A DNA stretch of 42,211 bases from Alphaproteobacteria bacterium (GCA_018823905.1 JAHJHL010000151.1:1-42211); one strand, 5' to 3'; shown: positions 7,882-17,042, counted from the stretch's first letter. Program-made: numbers and translations. The notes: a model not told the origin generated them from the sequence alone.

Positions 7882-8408
7882 GCCGCGGCTCCGTCCAGCC
7901 GATTCGCGACGATCAGCGCGGCCACCGGCGTTGCTGCCAGTGCCGCGCGCAGTTTCGCGACCTCGGCCATGACATGCGCCAGCCCCGCCGCATCGGGCTC
8001 GTTGCCGCGCCACAGGTTCCGGATCAGAGCGGCGCGCAGTTCCTCCGACCCGTCGGCAGCGCGATAGACGCCGAGCCGTCCGCCCAGCGCGCCGACCATC
8101 CGCCCGATCTGCTTGCCGACGACCATGTCGCCAAAGCCGATCTGGCGCATCTGGCCGTCCATGTCGGTCACGAACAATTCGGTCAGCTCGACCCCGGCGC
8201 GCGCTTGCGCCGGATCGTCGTCGATGCGGTGGAGAACGAGCGCCAGCACCAGGCTGACCATGTCGAAACGCCCGTCGAGCGTGTCGGGGACACCGCCTGA
8301 CGCATACCAGTGCGGCGCGCGCGCGGTGGCGACGACGGCGTTCCAGAGCGGACGGCGCGCCTCGCGCGGGTCGGGCTGCGAGCGGAAAAGATTGCGGAGC
8401 GAGAACAT
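7878..8408 (-). CDS. Ubiquinol-cytochrome c chaperone (CBP3-like)
   Basis: A 176-residue protein starting MFSLRNLFRSQPDPREARRPLWNAVVATAR. It matches the ubiquinol-cytochrome c chaperone family (mitochondrial Cbp3/UQCC1 relatives): HWYASGGVPDTLDGRFDMV, LHRIDDDPAQ and TDMDGQMRQIGFGDMVVGKQIG are characteristic. In mitochondria this protein helps cytochrome b synthesis and bc1-complex assembly; the bacterial role is inferred. The frame is open 29 codons further upstream, but family similarity begins at this ATG. It is the first gene of a coupled pair with yceD and diverges from bamE. Confidence 0.88.
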   Translation of the reverse strand: MFSLRNLFRSQPDPREARRPLWNAVVATARAPHWYASGGVPDTLDGRFDMVSLVLALVLHRIDDDPAQARAGVELTELFVTDMDGQMRQIGFGDMVVGKQIGRMVGALGGRLGVYRAADGSEELRAALIRNLWRGNEPDAAGLAHVMAEVAKLRAALAATPVAALIVANRLDGAAA

Positions 8409-8591
8409 GGCCAGCGCATAGGCGCAATTGGCGCCGCCGAAAAGGGGCGCTGGTGCGTCGCGCCGGTCAGCTTCTGGCAAGCTTCGCCGCGCCACAAGCA
8501 GCTTGTGCGCCGCGTCCGCTTGCGGTTAAGAGGCGCGAGAGCGAGCGCCGACCGCTGGCAGAGGCCGCGACAGGCGCAACGGAGATTATAG

Positions 8592-9077
8592 ATGCCGAAT
8601 ATCAAGCTTTCGTCTGCCGCTCCGCGCGCGCGCCTGATCGTTCTCGGGCTTGCCGTCGCGCTCACCGCCAGCGGCTGTTCGCAGCTCAAGGGTCGGCAGG
8701 GCTATGTGGTCGATCCGCTGCTGACCAGCGCGATCACCCCCGGCGTCGACAACCGCGAATCGGTGGAAAAGACCCTTGGCCGTCCGACCTTCGTTGGTCA
8801 GTTCGGCACCGACGAATATTATTATGTCTCGCGCGAAACGCGCCAGCTCGCCTTTGCCAAGCCGCGTCCGGTCGACCAGCAGGTGCTGCGCGTCCGTTTC
8901 GATACCGCGGGCAATGTCGCGGCGGTCGACCGCACCGGGCTGGAGTTGGTCAGTCGGCTCAGCCCCGAAGGCGACAAGACGCCGACGCTGGGCCGCGAGC
9001 GTAGCTTCTTTGAGGACATTTTCGGCAACATCGGCGCGGTCGGTGCGCCGGGCGCAGGCGCACCGGGCGGGCAGTAA
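8592..9077 (+). CDS. bamE: Outer membrane assembly lipoprotein BamE
   Basis: A 161-residue lipoprotein. The N-terminal signal (PRARLIVLGLAVALTASGC) has its lipobox ending at Cys29, so the mature protein should be lipid-anchored and moved to the outer membrane. The SmpA/OmlA-type domain follows: the ITPGVDNRESVEKTLGRPT helix-turn, FGTDEYYYVSRET strand and VLRVRFDTAGNV. BamE supports the BAM complex that inserts beta-barrel proteins. The C-terminus has a Gly/Ala-rich tail. The gene diverges from the chaperone/yceD pair across a 183-base region. Confidence 0.93.
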   Translation: MPNIKLSSAAPRARLIVLGLAVALTASGCSQLKGRQGYVVDPLLTSAITPGVDNRESVEKTLGRPTFVGQFGTDEYYYVSRETRQLAFAKPRPVDQQVLRVRFDTAGNVAAVDRTGLELVSRLSPEGDKTPTLGRERSFFEDIFGNIGAVGAPGAGAPGGQ

Positions 9078-9090
9078 GCCTGTGACTTAA

Positions 9091-9224
9091 TCCTCCCTGT
9101 GGCGAAGCCATGGGGAGGGGGACCGCTTGCGAAGCAAGTGGTGGAGGGGCAGCGACGGTAGTGTCATCGCCCCTCCGTCAGCGCTTCGCGCTGCCACCTT
9201 CCCATCGCTACGCGACAGGGAGGA
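9091..9224. repeat. Dispersed palindromic repeat (family C, copy 1)
   Basis: The terminal arms TCCTCCCTGT (9091-9100) and ACAGGGAGGA (9215-9224) are perfect inverted repeats. Inside are GGGGAGGGGGACC and GTGGTGGAGGGGC, then a CCCCTCCG arm. A related element sits at about 27981-28166 and shares GGGGAGGGGGACC and GTGGAGGGG. It separates the convergent ends of bamE and maeB, a place where a two-way terminator would be useful. Confidence 0.75.
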
Positions 9225-9234
9225 GCACTAGAAA

Positions 9235-11502
9235 CTACTGCGCGATCCCGCCCGCGGCGAGCACCGCGAGCGTCACCAGGTCCGACGCCGGCGACGCCAT
9301 CGTTGCGACCTGCACCGGATGTTCCATGCCGACCAGCATCGGGCCAATCACGGCGCCGCCGCCCAGCTCGCGCATCAGCTTCGCTGACAGATTCGCCGAT
9401 TGCAGCCCGGGCATGACCAGCACGTTCGCCGGTCCCGACAGGCGGCAGAACGGATATTTCGCCATCACCTTTTCATTCAGTGCGACGTCGGGCGCCATTT
9501 CGCCTTCATATTCGAACCCCGGCTTGCGCCGATCGAGGATCGCCACCGCGTCGCGGATATTGTCGAGCCAGCTGCCCGGCGGATTGCCAAAGGTCGAATA
9601 GGACAGGAACGCGACGCGCGGTTCATGCCCCATCCGCCGCGCGACCTGCGCGGTGCGTTCGGCAATGTCGGCGAGCATTTCGGCGCTCGGCCGCTCGTTG
9701 ACGGTCGTGTCCGACATGAAGATCGTCTGATGCTGTCCGACCAGCACATGGATGCCGAACGGCGTCTTGCCCTCGGCATGGTCGATCACCCGCCGCACTT
9801 CGCGCATCGTCTGCGAATAGGTGCGGGTAACGCCGGTGATCATCGCATCGCCCAGCCCGAGCTTGAGCAGCAGCGAGCCAAAGATGTTGCGGTCGCGGTT
9901 GACCATCCGTTCGACGTCGCGGCGCAGATAACCGCGACGTTGCAGCCGCTCGTACAGGATCTCGACCATCTGCGGCACATGCGGCGAATTGACGCTGTTG
10001 TGGACCTCGTAGCTTTCGGGGTCGGCGACCCCCATTTCCTTCAGCTTGTCGCGCAGCCCCTCGCGTCCGACGAGCACCGGAGTGCCATAGCCGCCGTCGC
10101 GGAACTGGATCGCGGCGCGCAGCACCACCTCTTCTTCGCCCTCGGCAAACACCACCCGCTTGGGGTTGGCGCGCGCCGCTTCATAGGCGAGCGTCAGCAC
10201 CGACGTTGTGGGGTTGAGCCGCGCGCGGAGCGACGTGCGATAGGCGTCGAGGTCCGCGATCGGTTTCTGCGCGACCCCCGTTTCCATCGCCGCCTTCGCC
10301 ACCGCGGCGGGGACGATTTCCATCAATCGCGGGTCAAAGGGCGAGGGGATGATATATTCGGGGCCAAAGCTCGACGCGCGCCCGCCATAGGCCGCAGCGA
10401 CTTCCTCGGGCACCTGCTGGCGCGCCAGGTCGGCGATGGCATAGGCGGCGGCGATCTTCATCTCTTCGTTGATCGCGGTCGCGCGCACGTCGAGCGCGCC
10501 GCGGAAGATGAAGGGGAAGCACAGGACATTGTTGACTTGGTTCGGAAAGTCCGACCGCCCGGTGGCGATGATCGCGTCGGGGCGCGCCGCGCGCGCGTCG
10601 GGAGGCGAGATTTCGGGGTCGGGGTTCGCCATCGCAAAGATGATCGGCGCCGGGGCCATGTCCTTGACCATCGCGGGCTTCAGCGCGCCTGCGGCCGACA
10701 AGCCCAGGAACACGTCGGCGCCGACCAGCGCTTCGGTCAGGTCGCGCGCCTCGGTCGGCACCGCATGCGCCGACTTCCACTGGTCCATGCCTTCCAGACG
10801 ACCCTGATAGATGGTGCCCTTGCGGTCGCACATGATGACATTTTCGTGCCGCACCCCCATCGACTTGATCAGCGACGTACAGGCGATCGCGGCGGCACCG
10901 GCGCCGTTGACGACGACCTTGACCGTCGCAAGGTCGCGTCCGGTCAGGTAACAGGCGTTGATCAGCCCCGCGGCGGTGATGATCGCGGTGCCATGCTGAT
11001 CGTCATGGAACACGGGGATGTTCATCTTTTCCTTCAGCGCCTGCTCGATGATGAAGCAGTTGGGCGCTGCGATGTCTTCCAGATTGATGCCGCCAAAGCT
11101 TGGCGCGAGCAGTTCGACCGCTTCGATGAAACGCTGGGGGTCTTCGGTGTCGACCTCGAGGTCGATCGAATCGACATCGGCAAAGCGCTTGAACAGCACC
11201 GCCTTGCCCTCCATCACCGGTTTCGAGGCGAGCGCGCCCAGATTGCCCAGCCCAAGGATCGCGGTACCGTTCGAGATCACGGCGACCAGATTGCCCTTGA
11301 TCGTATAGTCATAGGCCTTGGCCGGATCTTCGGCGATCGCCAGCACCGGGACGGCGACGCCGGGCGAATAGGCGAGGGACAGGTCGCGCTGCGTCGCCAT
11401 CGGTTTCGACGCGACGATCTCGATTTTCCCGGGCCGACCATGTTCGTGATAAAGCAGGGCCTCGCGGTCCGAAAACTGCACCTTGCTGCCGCTGTCCATC
11501 AT
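9235..11502 (-). CDS. maeB: NADP-dependent malic enzyme (MaeB type, with phosphotransacetylase-like domain)
   Basis: About 755 residues, the usual MaeB length, from MMDSGSKVQFSDREALLYHE; extra upstream codons are not family-like. It decarboxylates malate to pyruvate with NADP. The N-terminal malic-enzyme part (about 1-420) shows SLAYSPGVAVPVLAI, YTIKGNLVAVISNGTAILGLGN, HDDQHGTAIITAAGL and the Rossmann segment VVNGAGAAAIAC. The C-terminal third (about 430-755) resembles phosphotransacetylase, which in this enzyme class acts as an acetyl-CoA-sensing regulatory domain rather than a catalyst. It is transcribed toward bamE. The upstream gap carries a candidate small RNA or leader. Two adjacent ATG codons make the exact start uncertain by one residue. 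Confidence 0.96.
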   Translation of the reverse strand: MMDSGSKVQFSDREALLYHEHGRPGKIEIVASKPMATQRDLSLAYSPGVAVPVLAIAEDPAKAYDYTIKGNLVAVISNGTAILGLGNLGALASKPVMEGKAVLFKRFADVDSIDLEVDTEDPQRFIEAVELLAPSFGGINLEDIAAPNCFIIEQALKEKMNIPVFHDDQHGTAIITAAGLINACYLTGRDLATVKVVVNGAGAAAIACTSLIKSMGVRHENVIMCDRKGTIYQGRLEGMDQWKSAHAVPTEARDLTEALVGADVFLGLSAAGALKPAMVKDMAPAPIIFAMANPDPEISPPDARAARPDAIIATGRSDFPNQVNNVLCFPFIFRGALDVRATAINEEMKIAAAYAIADLARQQVPEEVAAAYGGRASSFGPEYIIPSPFDPRLMEIVPAAVAKAAMETGVAQKPIADLDAYRTSLRARLNPTTSVLTLAYEAARANPKRVVFAEGEEEVVLRAAIQFRDGGYGTPVLVGREGLRDKLKEMGVADPESYEVHNSVNSPHVPQMVEILYERLQRRGYLRRDVERMVNRDRNIFGSLLLKLGLGDAMITGVTRTYSQTMREVRRVIDHAEGKTPFGIHVLVGQHQTIFMSDTTVNERPSAEMLADIAERTAQVARRMGHEPRVAFLSYSTFGNPPGSWLDNIRDAVAILDRRKPGFEYEGEMAPDVALNEKVMAKYPFCRLSGPANVLVMPGLQSANLSAKLMRELGGGAVIGPMLVGMEHPVQVATMASPASDLVTLAVLAAGGIAQ

Positions 11503-11639
11503 CCATCCCCTATCCAAATTGTCCGGCGCGCGCCCGAACCCATTCCCTAACGTCACCAGCGGCGATTGTAACCCCGCCAATATGGCGATCTGGTGGTCGG
11601 CGTCGGCTCTCAATCCAAAGCCTCAGCTGCCCGCGTCAG

Positions 11640-11843
11640 AAACGAAGAAGCGGCGCGGAGCTTTCGCTCCGCGCCGCTTCGACAATGGTTCCAGTGGAAA
11701 CCATCGCCCCCCCGCCCGTTCCGAAAAGCCGTGGGTCGCAGAAAGCTGCCGGCCGGGTGAAGTCCAAAAATTATGCCTGTTGGAGAGCGCCTCCAACGGA
11801 TGATTGCCGCAACTATGAAGAAGTTGGGGCACAGAAAATTGTA
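11640..11843 (-). ncRNA. Candidate small RNA or maeB leader transcript
   Basis: In the 407-base gap between divergent maeB and the AraC gene, the minus strand carries a sigma70-like promoter (TTGACG at 11868-11863, TACAAT at 11843-11838, spacer 19). About 150 bases further, a perfect 15-bp stem with loop GAAA is followed by TTCGTTTCT. Between them are smaller stems (GTTGGAG/CTCCAAC at 11779-11797; ATGGTT/AACCAT near 11685-11704). No convincing protein is encoded. The simplest reading is a terminated RNA of roughly 190 bases; the alternative is an attenuated 5' leader of maeB. I cannot assign it to a known RNA family. Confidence 0.4.
11647..11680 (-). terminator. 15-bp perfect hairpin with T-rich tail (minus strand)
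   Basis: The two 15-base arms (11647-11661 and 11666-11680) are exact inverted complements with a four-base loop. On the minus strand the stem is followed by TTCGTTTCTG, a fair terminator tail; on the plus strand no T-run follows. It lies 145 bases upstream of the maeB start, so it would end a short RNA or act as an attenuator. Confidence 0.55.
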
Positions 11844-11868
11844 CAAACCCGACAAGGAATAGCGTCAA
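11838..11868 (-). promoter_or_regulatory. Sigma70-like promoter facing maeB
   Basis: Reading the minus strand: TTGACG (five of six to TTGACA), 19-base spacer, TACAAT (five of six to TATAAT). The spacer is slightly long. It would start transcription about 330 bases ahead of maeB, into the candidate RNA. The plus-strand AraC gene begins 42 bases to the right, so the AraC promoter must overlap this region. Confidence 0.4.
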
Positions 11869-11909
11869 AATATTGTTTTTCGTCGTTAATGCTCGTTAGA
11901 GGGAGTTTG

Positions 11910-12812
11910 ATGCCCGAACGCAGCGCGCCCGAGCCTGAACCGTCCGACGTCCGAATCGCCACCCGTTTCTTTGCGGTGTCGTCGGCGCTGCGTCCCTATT
12001 TCAGCACGATCTATCTGACCGAAGTGGCGGTCCCGGCGGGCAGCCGCGTTGACGACTATCTGCATCCCGAATGGGCAAACTTGCGCTTTATCGAAGGCGA
12101 ACTGCCGCTGGCGTCCCTTGGCGGCGCCCCGGCGGTCGCGACGCCGCGCTTTGTCGCCACCGGCCCGACCAGCACCGCGAGCTATTTCGCCGCAGGCAAC
12201 ATGCGCGCATGGGGAGTCGGGATTTTGCCGATGGGCTGGGCGAAATTCATCCCGCTGCCCGCTGACGATCTGGCCGACAGATTCTGCGACGGCGACGTCC
12301 ATCCCGCCTTCGCGGCGTTCGCGCCGCTCGGCGAAACATTGCGCGGGGTGAATGACGTCGATGCGGCCGCGGCGATGATCGACGCCCATTTCTGCGCCCT
12401 GCTTGACCGCGCGCCGCCCGATGATCCCGCGATCCTCGCGGCGCACAGTGCGCTGATTGACGATGACCTGTCGACGGTCGCCGACTTGTCAGAAAAACTG
12501 GGGCTATCCGAACGCTCGGTCGAACGCCTCAGCCACCGCGCCTTCGGCTTTTCGCCCAAGCTGCTGCTCCGGCGCCAGCGGTTCCTGCGCTCGCTCGCGC
12601 GCTTCATGCTCGACCCGTCGATGGCGTGGATCGATACGATGGATCATCATTATTACGATCAGGCGCAGTTCACCCGCGACTTTGCCAAATTCATGGGGAT
12701 GAGCCCGCGCGAATATGCCGCGCGGCCCAAGCCGATCCTGGGCGCCGCCGCCAAAGCCCGCGCCGTCGCCGCAGGCGCCGCGGTACAGGGGCTACACAAG
12801 CCCGGGGGTTGA
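11910..12812 (+). CDS. AraC family transcriptional regulator
   Basis: A 300-residue regulator from ATG at 11910, which follows GAGGGAGTTTG, a good ribosome site; the upstream ATG at 11889 is a possible alternative. The C-terminal ~90 residues form an AraC/XylS DNA-binding domain with two helix-turn-helix units: STVADLSEKLGLSERSVERL and then DQAQFTRDFAKFMGMSPREYA. The N-terminal ~190 residues look like the ligand-sensing part of AraC proteins with an F-Y-type start (ALRPYFSTIYLTEVAVP). Ligand and targets unknown. It diverges from maeB, a possible target. Its stop lies inside a hairpin ahead of pheS. Confidence 0.87.
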   Translation: MPERSAPEPEPSDVRIATRFFAVSSALRPYFSTIYLTEVAVPAGSRVDDYLHPEWANLRFIEGELPLASLGGAPAVATPRFVATGPTSTASYFAAGNMRAWGVGILPMGWAKFIPLPADDLADRFCDGDVHPAFAAFAPLGETLRGVNDVDAAAAMIDAHFCALLDRAPPDDPAILAAHSALIDDDLSTVADLSEKLGLSERSVERLSHRAFGFSPKLLLRRQRFLRSLARFMLDPSMAWIDTMDHHYYDQAQFTRDFAKFMGMSPREYAARPKPILGAAAKARAVAAGAAVQGLHKPGG

Positions 12813-12826
12813 GCCCCCAAGGGCTT
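12798..12826 (+). terminator. Hairpin over the AraC-gene stop codon, ahead of pheS
   Basis: AAGCCC-GGGGG (12798-12808) pairs with CCCCC-AA-GGGCTT (12814-12826) around the loop TTGAG, with a two-base bulge. The stop TGA of the AraC gene is in the loop. No T-run follows, so termination would be inefficient. pheST is attenuated in E. coli, but I see no Phe-rich leader peptide here, so attenuation is only a possibility. Confidence 0.35.
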
Positions 12827-12893
12827 GACCCACGCATCGCCTTCGGTGCAAGCGGCGGCGCGGGCGAAGCGCGGCCGCTGCAGGACAAAAACG

Positions 12894-13991
12894 ATGAGCG
12901 ATATTCAGGCGACCCAGACCCGGCTGGTGGACGACATCATTGCGGCGAGCGATCTCGACACGCTCGAGGCGCTGCGCGTCGCCGCGCTGGGCAAGGCGGG
13001 CAGCATCACGGCGCTGCTCAAATCGCTCGGCGCCATGACCCCCGATGAGCGGCAGGCGCAGGGGCCGCAGATCCATGCGCTGCGCGAGGCCGTCACCACC
13101 GCGCTCGCCGACCGCAAGGCGGCGCTCGACGCCGCGGCGCTCGACATCAAGCTCGCCGCCGAGGCGATCGACATGACCCTTCCGGCCGATGCCGCACCCA
13201 AGGGCAGTGTCCATCCGGTCAGCCAGGTGATGGACGAGCTCGCCGAAATCTTTGCTGACATGGGCTTTGCCGTCGCGACCGGTCCCGAGATCGAGGATGA
13301 CTGGCGCAATTTCACCGCGCTCAACATTCCTGAGACGCATCCGGCGCGCGCAATGCACGACACCTTCTATTTCCCGGAAGTTGGCGAAGGTGCCGCGCAG
13401 CGTATGTTGCTGCGGACGCACACATCGCCGGTGCAAATTAGGACGATGATGTCGCAAGAACCGCCGATCCGCATCATCGCCCCCGGCCGCGTCTATCGCA
13501 GCGACAGCGACGCGACGCACACGCCGATGTTTCATCAGGTGGAAGGTCTCGTCATCGACCGCGGCATCCATATGGGGCATCTGAAGTGGACGCTCGAAAC
13601 CTTCCTGAAGGCCTATTTCGAGCGCGACGACATCGTGCTGCGGCTGCGCCCGAGCTATTTCCCCTTCACCGAACCCTCAGCCGAAGTGGACGTCGGCTAT
13701 AAGCAGGAAAAAGGCCGCCGCATCGTCGGGGGTCACGGCGACGATGACGGCCATGCGTGGATGGAGCTGCTCGGCAGCGGCATGGTCAACCGCCGCGTGA
13801 TCGCGAACTGCGGACTCGACCCGGACGAGTGGCAAGGATTTGCCTTCGGGGTCGGGGTCGATCGGCTGGCGATGCTGAAATATGGCATGGATGACCTGCG
13901 CGCCTTCTTCGACGGCGACCTGCGCTGGCTGGCACATTACGGGTTCGGCGCGCTGAGTGTCCCCACTTTGAGCGGGGGGATTTCGGCATGA
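12894..13991 (+). CDS. pheS: Phenylalanine-tRNA ligase alpha subunit
   Basis: PheS, 365 residues, the catalytic subunit of the alpha2-beta2 enzyme that charges tRNA-Phe. The N-terminus (about 1-90) is the coiled-coil tRNA-binding arm. The class II core follows, with [19 protein letters not shown], motif 2 region ([26 protein letters not shown]) and motif 3 region ([18 protein letters not shown]). The start [15 protein letters not shown] matches the family; an open frame extends 23 codons upstream without similarity. The stop overlaps the pheT start by four bases (ATGA). Confidence 0.97.
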   Translation: MSDIQATQTRLVDDIIAASDLDTLEALRVAALGKAGSITALLKSLGAMTPDERQAQGPQIHALREAVTTALADRKAALDAAALDIKLAAEAIDMTLPADAAPKGSVHPVSQVMDELAEIFADMGFAVATGPEIEDDWRNFTALNIPETHPARAMHDTFYFPEVGEGAAQRMLLRTHTSPVQIRTMMSQEPPIRIIAPGRVYRSDSDATHTPMFHQVEGLVIDRGIHMGHLKWTLETFLKAYFERDDIVLRLRPSYFPFTEPSAEVDVGYKQEKGRRIVGGHGDDDGHAWMELLGSGMVNRRVIANCGLDPDEWQGFAFGVGVDRLAMLKYGMDDLRAFFDGDLRWLAHYGFGALSVPTLSGGISA

Positions 13992-16375
13992 AGATGACCC
14001 TTGACTGGCTGAAAGAGCATCTGGAAACATCCGCGAGCGTCCACGACGTCGTCGCGACCTTGAACCGCATCGGCCACGAGGTCGAAGGCGTCGAGAACCC
14101 GGCCGACAAGCTGAAAGGCTTCCGCGTCGCGCGCGTCCTGACCGCCGAAAAACACCCGCAGGCCGACAAATTGCAGGTGCTCACCGTCGATACCGGCGAC
14201 GGCGGCGCGCCGCTGACCGTGGTGTGCGGCGCGCCCAACGCCCGCGCGGGGCTGGTCGGCGTGCTCGGCCTGCCCGGCGCGGTGGTGCCCGCGAACGGGA
14301 TGGAGCTGAAAGTCGCCGCGGTGCGCGGGGTCGAATCGAATGGCATGATGTGCTCGTCGCGCGAGCTGGAGCTGGGCGACGACCATGACGGGATCATCGA
14401 GCTTCCCGCCGACGCTCCCGTTGGCACCAGCTTTGCCGATTACAGCGGCGCGGGCGATCCGGTGATCGACATTTCGATCACCCCGAACCGTCAGGATTGC
14501 ATGGGGGTGCGCGGCATCGCGCGCGACCTCGCAGCCGCAGGCCTTGGCACGCTCAAGCCGCTCGCCGTCCCGACGATCATCGGCGAGGTCGCCCCCGCGA
14601 CCGAAATCCGGACCGACGATCCCGAAGGCTGCCCCGCCTTTTACGGCCGCACGATCAGCGGCGTGGCCAACGGCACCGCGCCCGAATGGATGCGTCGCCG
14701 CCTCGAAGCGGTCGGGCAGCGCTCGATCTCGGCGCTCGTCGACATCAGCAATTATGTGATGTTCGACCTCGGCCGCCCGAGCCACATCTATGATCGCGCC
14801 AAGCTGACCGGCCGGCTCGTCGCGCGCCGCGCCAAGAATGGCGAGACGGTCACCGCGCTCAACGGCAAGGATTACACACTCACCGACACAATGACGGTGA
14901 TCGCCGACGACATCGGCGTCCACGACATCGCCGGGATCATGGGCGGCGAGCATTCGGGGTGCAGCGAGACGACGAGCGACGTGCTGATCGAGGTCGCTTA
15001 CTTTACCCCCGAGCGCATCGCGCTGACCGGACAGGCGCTGGCGCTGACCAGCGACGCGCGCAGCCGGTTCGAGCGCGGGGTCGATCCGGCGTTCCTCGAC
15101 GATGCAACCGCGATCGTCACCGCGCATGTGCTGGCGATCTGCGGCGGCACCCCGTCGGCGGTCACCCGCGCCGGGACGCCGCCCGCCGAAGTGAAGACGG
15201 TCGATTACGACCCCACGCTGTCGGCGACGCTGGGCGGCATCGCGATCGCGCCCGAGCGGCAGCAGGGAATCCTGACCGCGCTGGGCTTTACCATCATCGA
15301 ACAGGGCGGCCGCTGGCAGGTCGCCGTGCCGAGCTGGCGCCGCGACATCGACGGCGCTCCCGATCTGGTCGAGGAAGTCACGCGCATCACCGGTTTCGAT
15401 GCGATCGCGTCGGTGCCATTGCCCCGCACGGATGGCGTGGCAAAACCGACCGCGACCGCCGAACAGATGCTCGAACGCCGCGTCCGCCGCGCCGCAGCGG
15501 CGGCGGGGTTCCATGAGGCGGTGACCTGGTCGTTCATCAGCGACCGCGATGCCGCGCCGTTCGGCGGCGGCGACTGGTCGCTCGCCAACCCGATCAGCGA
15601 AGATCTGAAGGTCATGCGGCCGTCGCTGCTCCCCGGGCTGCTCGCCGCGGCGCAGCGCAACCAGAACCGCGGCGCCGACAGCATCCGCCTGTTCGAAATC
15701 GGGCGGCGTTATCTGGCGGACGCCGAACATCCGACGCTCGCCGTGCTGATGGCGGGCGACAAGCGCGCGCGCGGGTGGCAGGCGGGCAAGGCGGCGCCGT
15801 TCGACGCGTTCGACGCCAAGGCCGTAGCGCTGGCATTGCTCGACGCCGCGGGCGCCCCCGCCGACCGCTTGCAGGTGATGGAAGCGGTCGCCGAGGGCAG
15901 CATCTGGCACCCCGGCCAGTCGGCGACGCTGCGGCTCGGCCCCAAGGCGGTGCTCGCCGAATTTGGCGCGCTCCACCCGCTGCTGACCCGCCATTTCGAT
16001 GTCGATGGTCCGGTGATGGCGGTGCAGATCTTCCTCGATGCGATCCCGGCCAAGCGCGCGAGCGGCCCGGCGCGCGCGGCGTTCACGCCGCCCGCGCTGC
16101 AATCGGTGCGCCGCGACTTTGCGTTTTTGGCCCCGACCAGCCTGACCGCCGCCGAACTGGTCCGCGCGATCCGCGGCGCCGACAAGGCGGCCATCGTCGA
16201 TGCGCGATTATTCGACCGCTTCACCGGGCAAGGCGTGCCCGAGGGTCAGGTGAGTCTGGCGGTCGAGGTCGAGTTGCAGCCGGTCGAGAAGAGCTTCACC
16301 GATGCCGAGCTGAAGGCGATTGCCGACAAGGTGGTCGCTGCGGCGGCGAAGGTGGGGGCAGAATTGCGGGGATAA
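13988..16375 (+). CDS. pheT: Phenylalanine-tRNA ligase beta subunit
   Basis: PheT, 795 residues, the usual length. In order: an EMAP-type tRNA-binding domain (about 40-150, with [10 protein letters not shown]), the B3/4 editing domain ([19 protein letters not shown]), the B5 domain ([22 protein letters not shown]), the catalytic-like core, and a C-terminal anticodon-binding FDX-ACB domain (about 705-795). The beta subunit edits mischarged Tyr-tRNA-Phe. It is translationally coupled to pheS by an ATGA overlap. Its 3' end has a decayed partial copy about 600 bases downstream. Confidence 0.97.
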   Translation: MKMTLDWLKEHLETSASVHDVVATLNRIGHEVEGVENPADKLKGFRVARVLTAEKHPQADKLQVLTVDTGDGGAPLTVVCGAPNARAGLVGVLGLPGAVVPANGMELKVAAVRGVESNGMMCSSRELELGDDHDGIIELPADAPVGTSFADYSGAGDPVIDISITPNRQDCMGVRGIARDLAAAGLGTLKPLAVPTIIGEVAPATEIRTDDPEGCPAFYGRTISGVANGTAPEWMRRRLEAVGQRSISALVDISNYVMFDLGRPSHIYDRAKLTGRLVARRAKNGETVTALNGKDYTLTDTMTVIADDIGVHDIAGIMGGEHSGCSETTSDVLIEVAYFTPERIALTGQALALTSDARSRFERGVDPAFLDDATAIVTAHVLAICGGTPSAVTRAGTPPAEVKTVDYDPTLSATLGGIAIAPERQQGILTALGFTIIEQGGRWQVAVPSWRRDIDGAPDLVEEVTRITGFDAIASVPLPRTDGVAKPTATAEQMLERRVRRAAAAAGFHEAVTWSFISDRDAAPFGGGDWSLANPISEDLKVMRPSLLPGLLAAAQRNQNRGADSIRLFEIGRRYLADAEHPTLAVLMAGDKRARGWQAGKAAPFDAFDAKAVALALLDAAGAPADRLQVMEAVAEGSIWHPGQSATLRLGPKAVLAEFGALHPLLTRHFDVDGPVMAVQIFLDAIPAKRASGPARAAFTPPALQSVRRDFAFLAPTSLTAAELVRAIRGADKAAIVDARLFDRFTGQGVPEGQVSLAVEVELQPVEKSFTDAELKAIADKVVAAAAKVGAELRG

Positions 16376-16400
16376 TGCTCGCTTGGACAGCCGGTCAGCG

Positions 16401-16895
16401 ATGAAGTTCACGGTTCGAATCGAGCTGCGGGGTATCAACCCCTATGTGATGGTCAGCGATGCGCAGGCGCAGCAGATCCGGCCCGATTGGAAACGACCGA
16501 TTCCCGTGACGGTGCAAGTCAATGGTCAGCCCGAGCCGCCCGCGCGCGTCAACATGATGCCCGCGGGGGACGGCAGCTTCCTGCTCTATCTCGACGGCAC
16601 GATCCGCAAAGCGTCAGCCACCGCGGTTGGCGACACCGTCGAAGTGAGCCTAGCGTTCGACGACAGTTATCGCGGCGGTCCCGCGCACGCGATGCCGTCC
16701 GAATTTGCGGCGCGCCTTGACGCCAATCCCGTCGCGAGGGCGCGATGGGACCAGCTGTCGCCGAGCTTGCAGAAAGAGATGCTGCGCTATTTCGCCAGGC
16801 TGAAGTCCGACGACGCCCGCACCCGCAATATCGAGCAAGCGCTAAACGTGCTGAACGGCACAAGGGACCGTTTCATGGCGCGCACCTGGAACTGA
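16401..16895 (+). CDS. DUF1905 / YdeI-OmdA-like protein
   Basis: A 164-residue protein from the ATG giving MKFTVRIELRGINPYVMVS. The N-terminal ~85 residues fit DUF1905, a small beta-rich domain (PVTVQVNGQP, VNMMPAGDGSFLLYLDG). The C-terminal ~55 residues fit the YdeI/OmdA helical region (LDANPVARARWDQLSPSLQKEMLRY, followed by RTRNIEQALNVL). YdeI-type proteins have been linked to resistance to bacteriocins and peptides, but the function here is unproven. It lies 25 bases after pheT and is followed by a remnant of the pheT 3' end, as though it was inserted or duplicated there. Confidence 0.78.
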   Translation: MKFTVRIELRGINPYVMVSDAQAQQIRPDWKRPIPVTVQVNGQPEPPARVNMMPAGDGSFLLYLDGTIRKASATAVGDTVEVSLAFDDSYRGGPAHAMPSEFAARLDANPVARARWDQLSPSLQKEMLRYFARLKSDDARTRNIEQALNVLNGTRDRFMARTWN

Positions 16896-16928
16896 CCGAC
16901 TATTCTGACGCCGGTTCCGATTAATCCC

Positions 16929-17042
16929 CGCCACGTCGCCTTCCTCATGCCCACCAGCCTAACCTTCGCCGAGCCGGTGCGCGCAATCCGAGGCGCCGAC
17001 AAGGAGGCGGCGGCGAAGGTTGGGGCGGTGTTGCGGGGGTGA
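16929..17042 (+). pseudogene. Decayed duplicate of the pheT 3' end
   Basis: This frame reads AFLMPTSLTFAEPVRAIRG followed by ADKEAAAKVGAVLRG and a stop. The intact pheT reads [19 protein letters not shown] followed by ADKAA, and ends with [12 protein letters not shown]. The remnant matches both segments but lacks about 50 residues between them, and has no start codon or upstream pheT sequence. It is best read as a non-functional, internally deleted copy of the FDX-ACB-domain end of pheT. The stop codon is retained in the same place. Confidence 0.75.

Noticed and set aside
11623-11868. 81-codon minus-strand frame in the maeB-AraC gap
   Set aside because: No family resemblance, no good ribosome site, and its 3' part runs through the perfect terminator hairpin. 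A noncoding RNA is the better reading.
12798-12893. Phe-type attenuator leader ahead of pheS
   Set aside because: There is a hairpin, but no short reading frame rich in Phe codons and no clear alternative stems.
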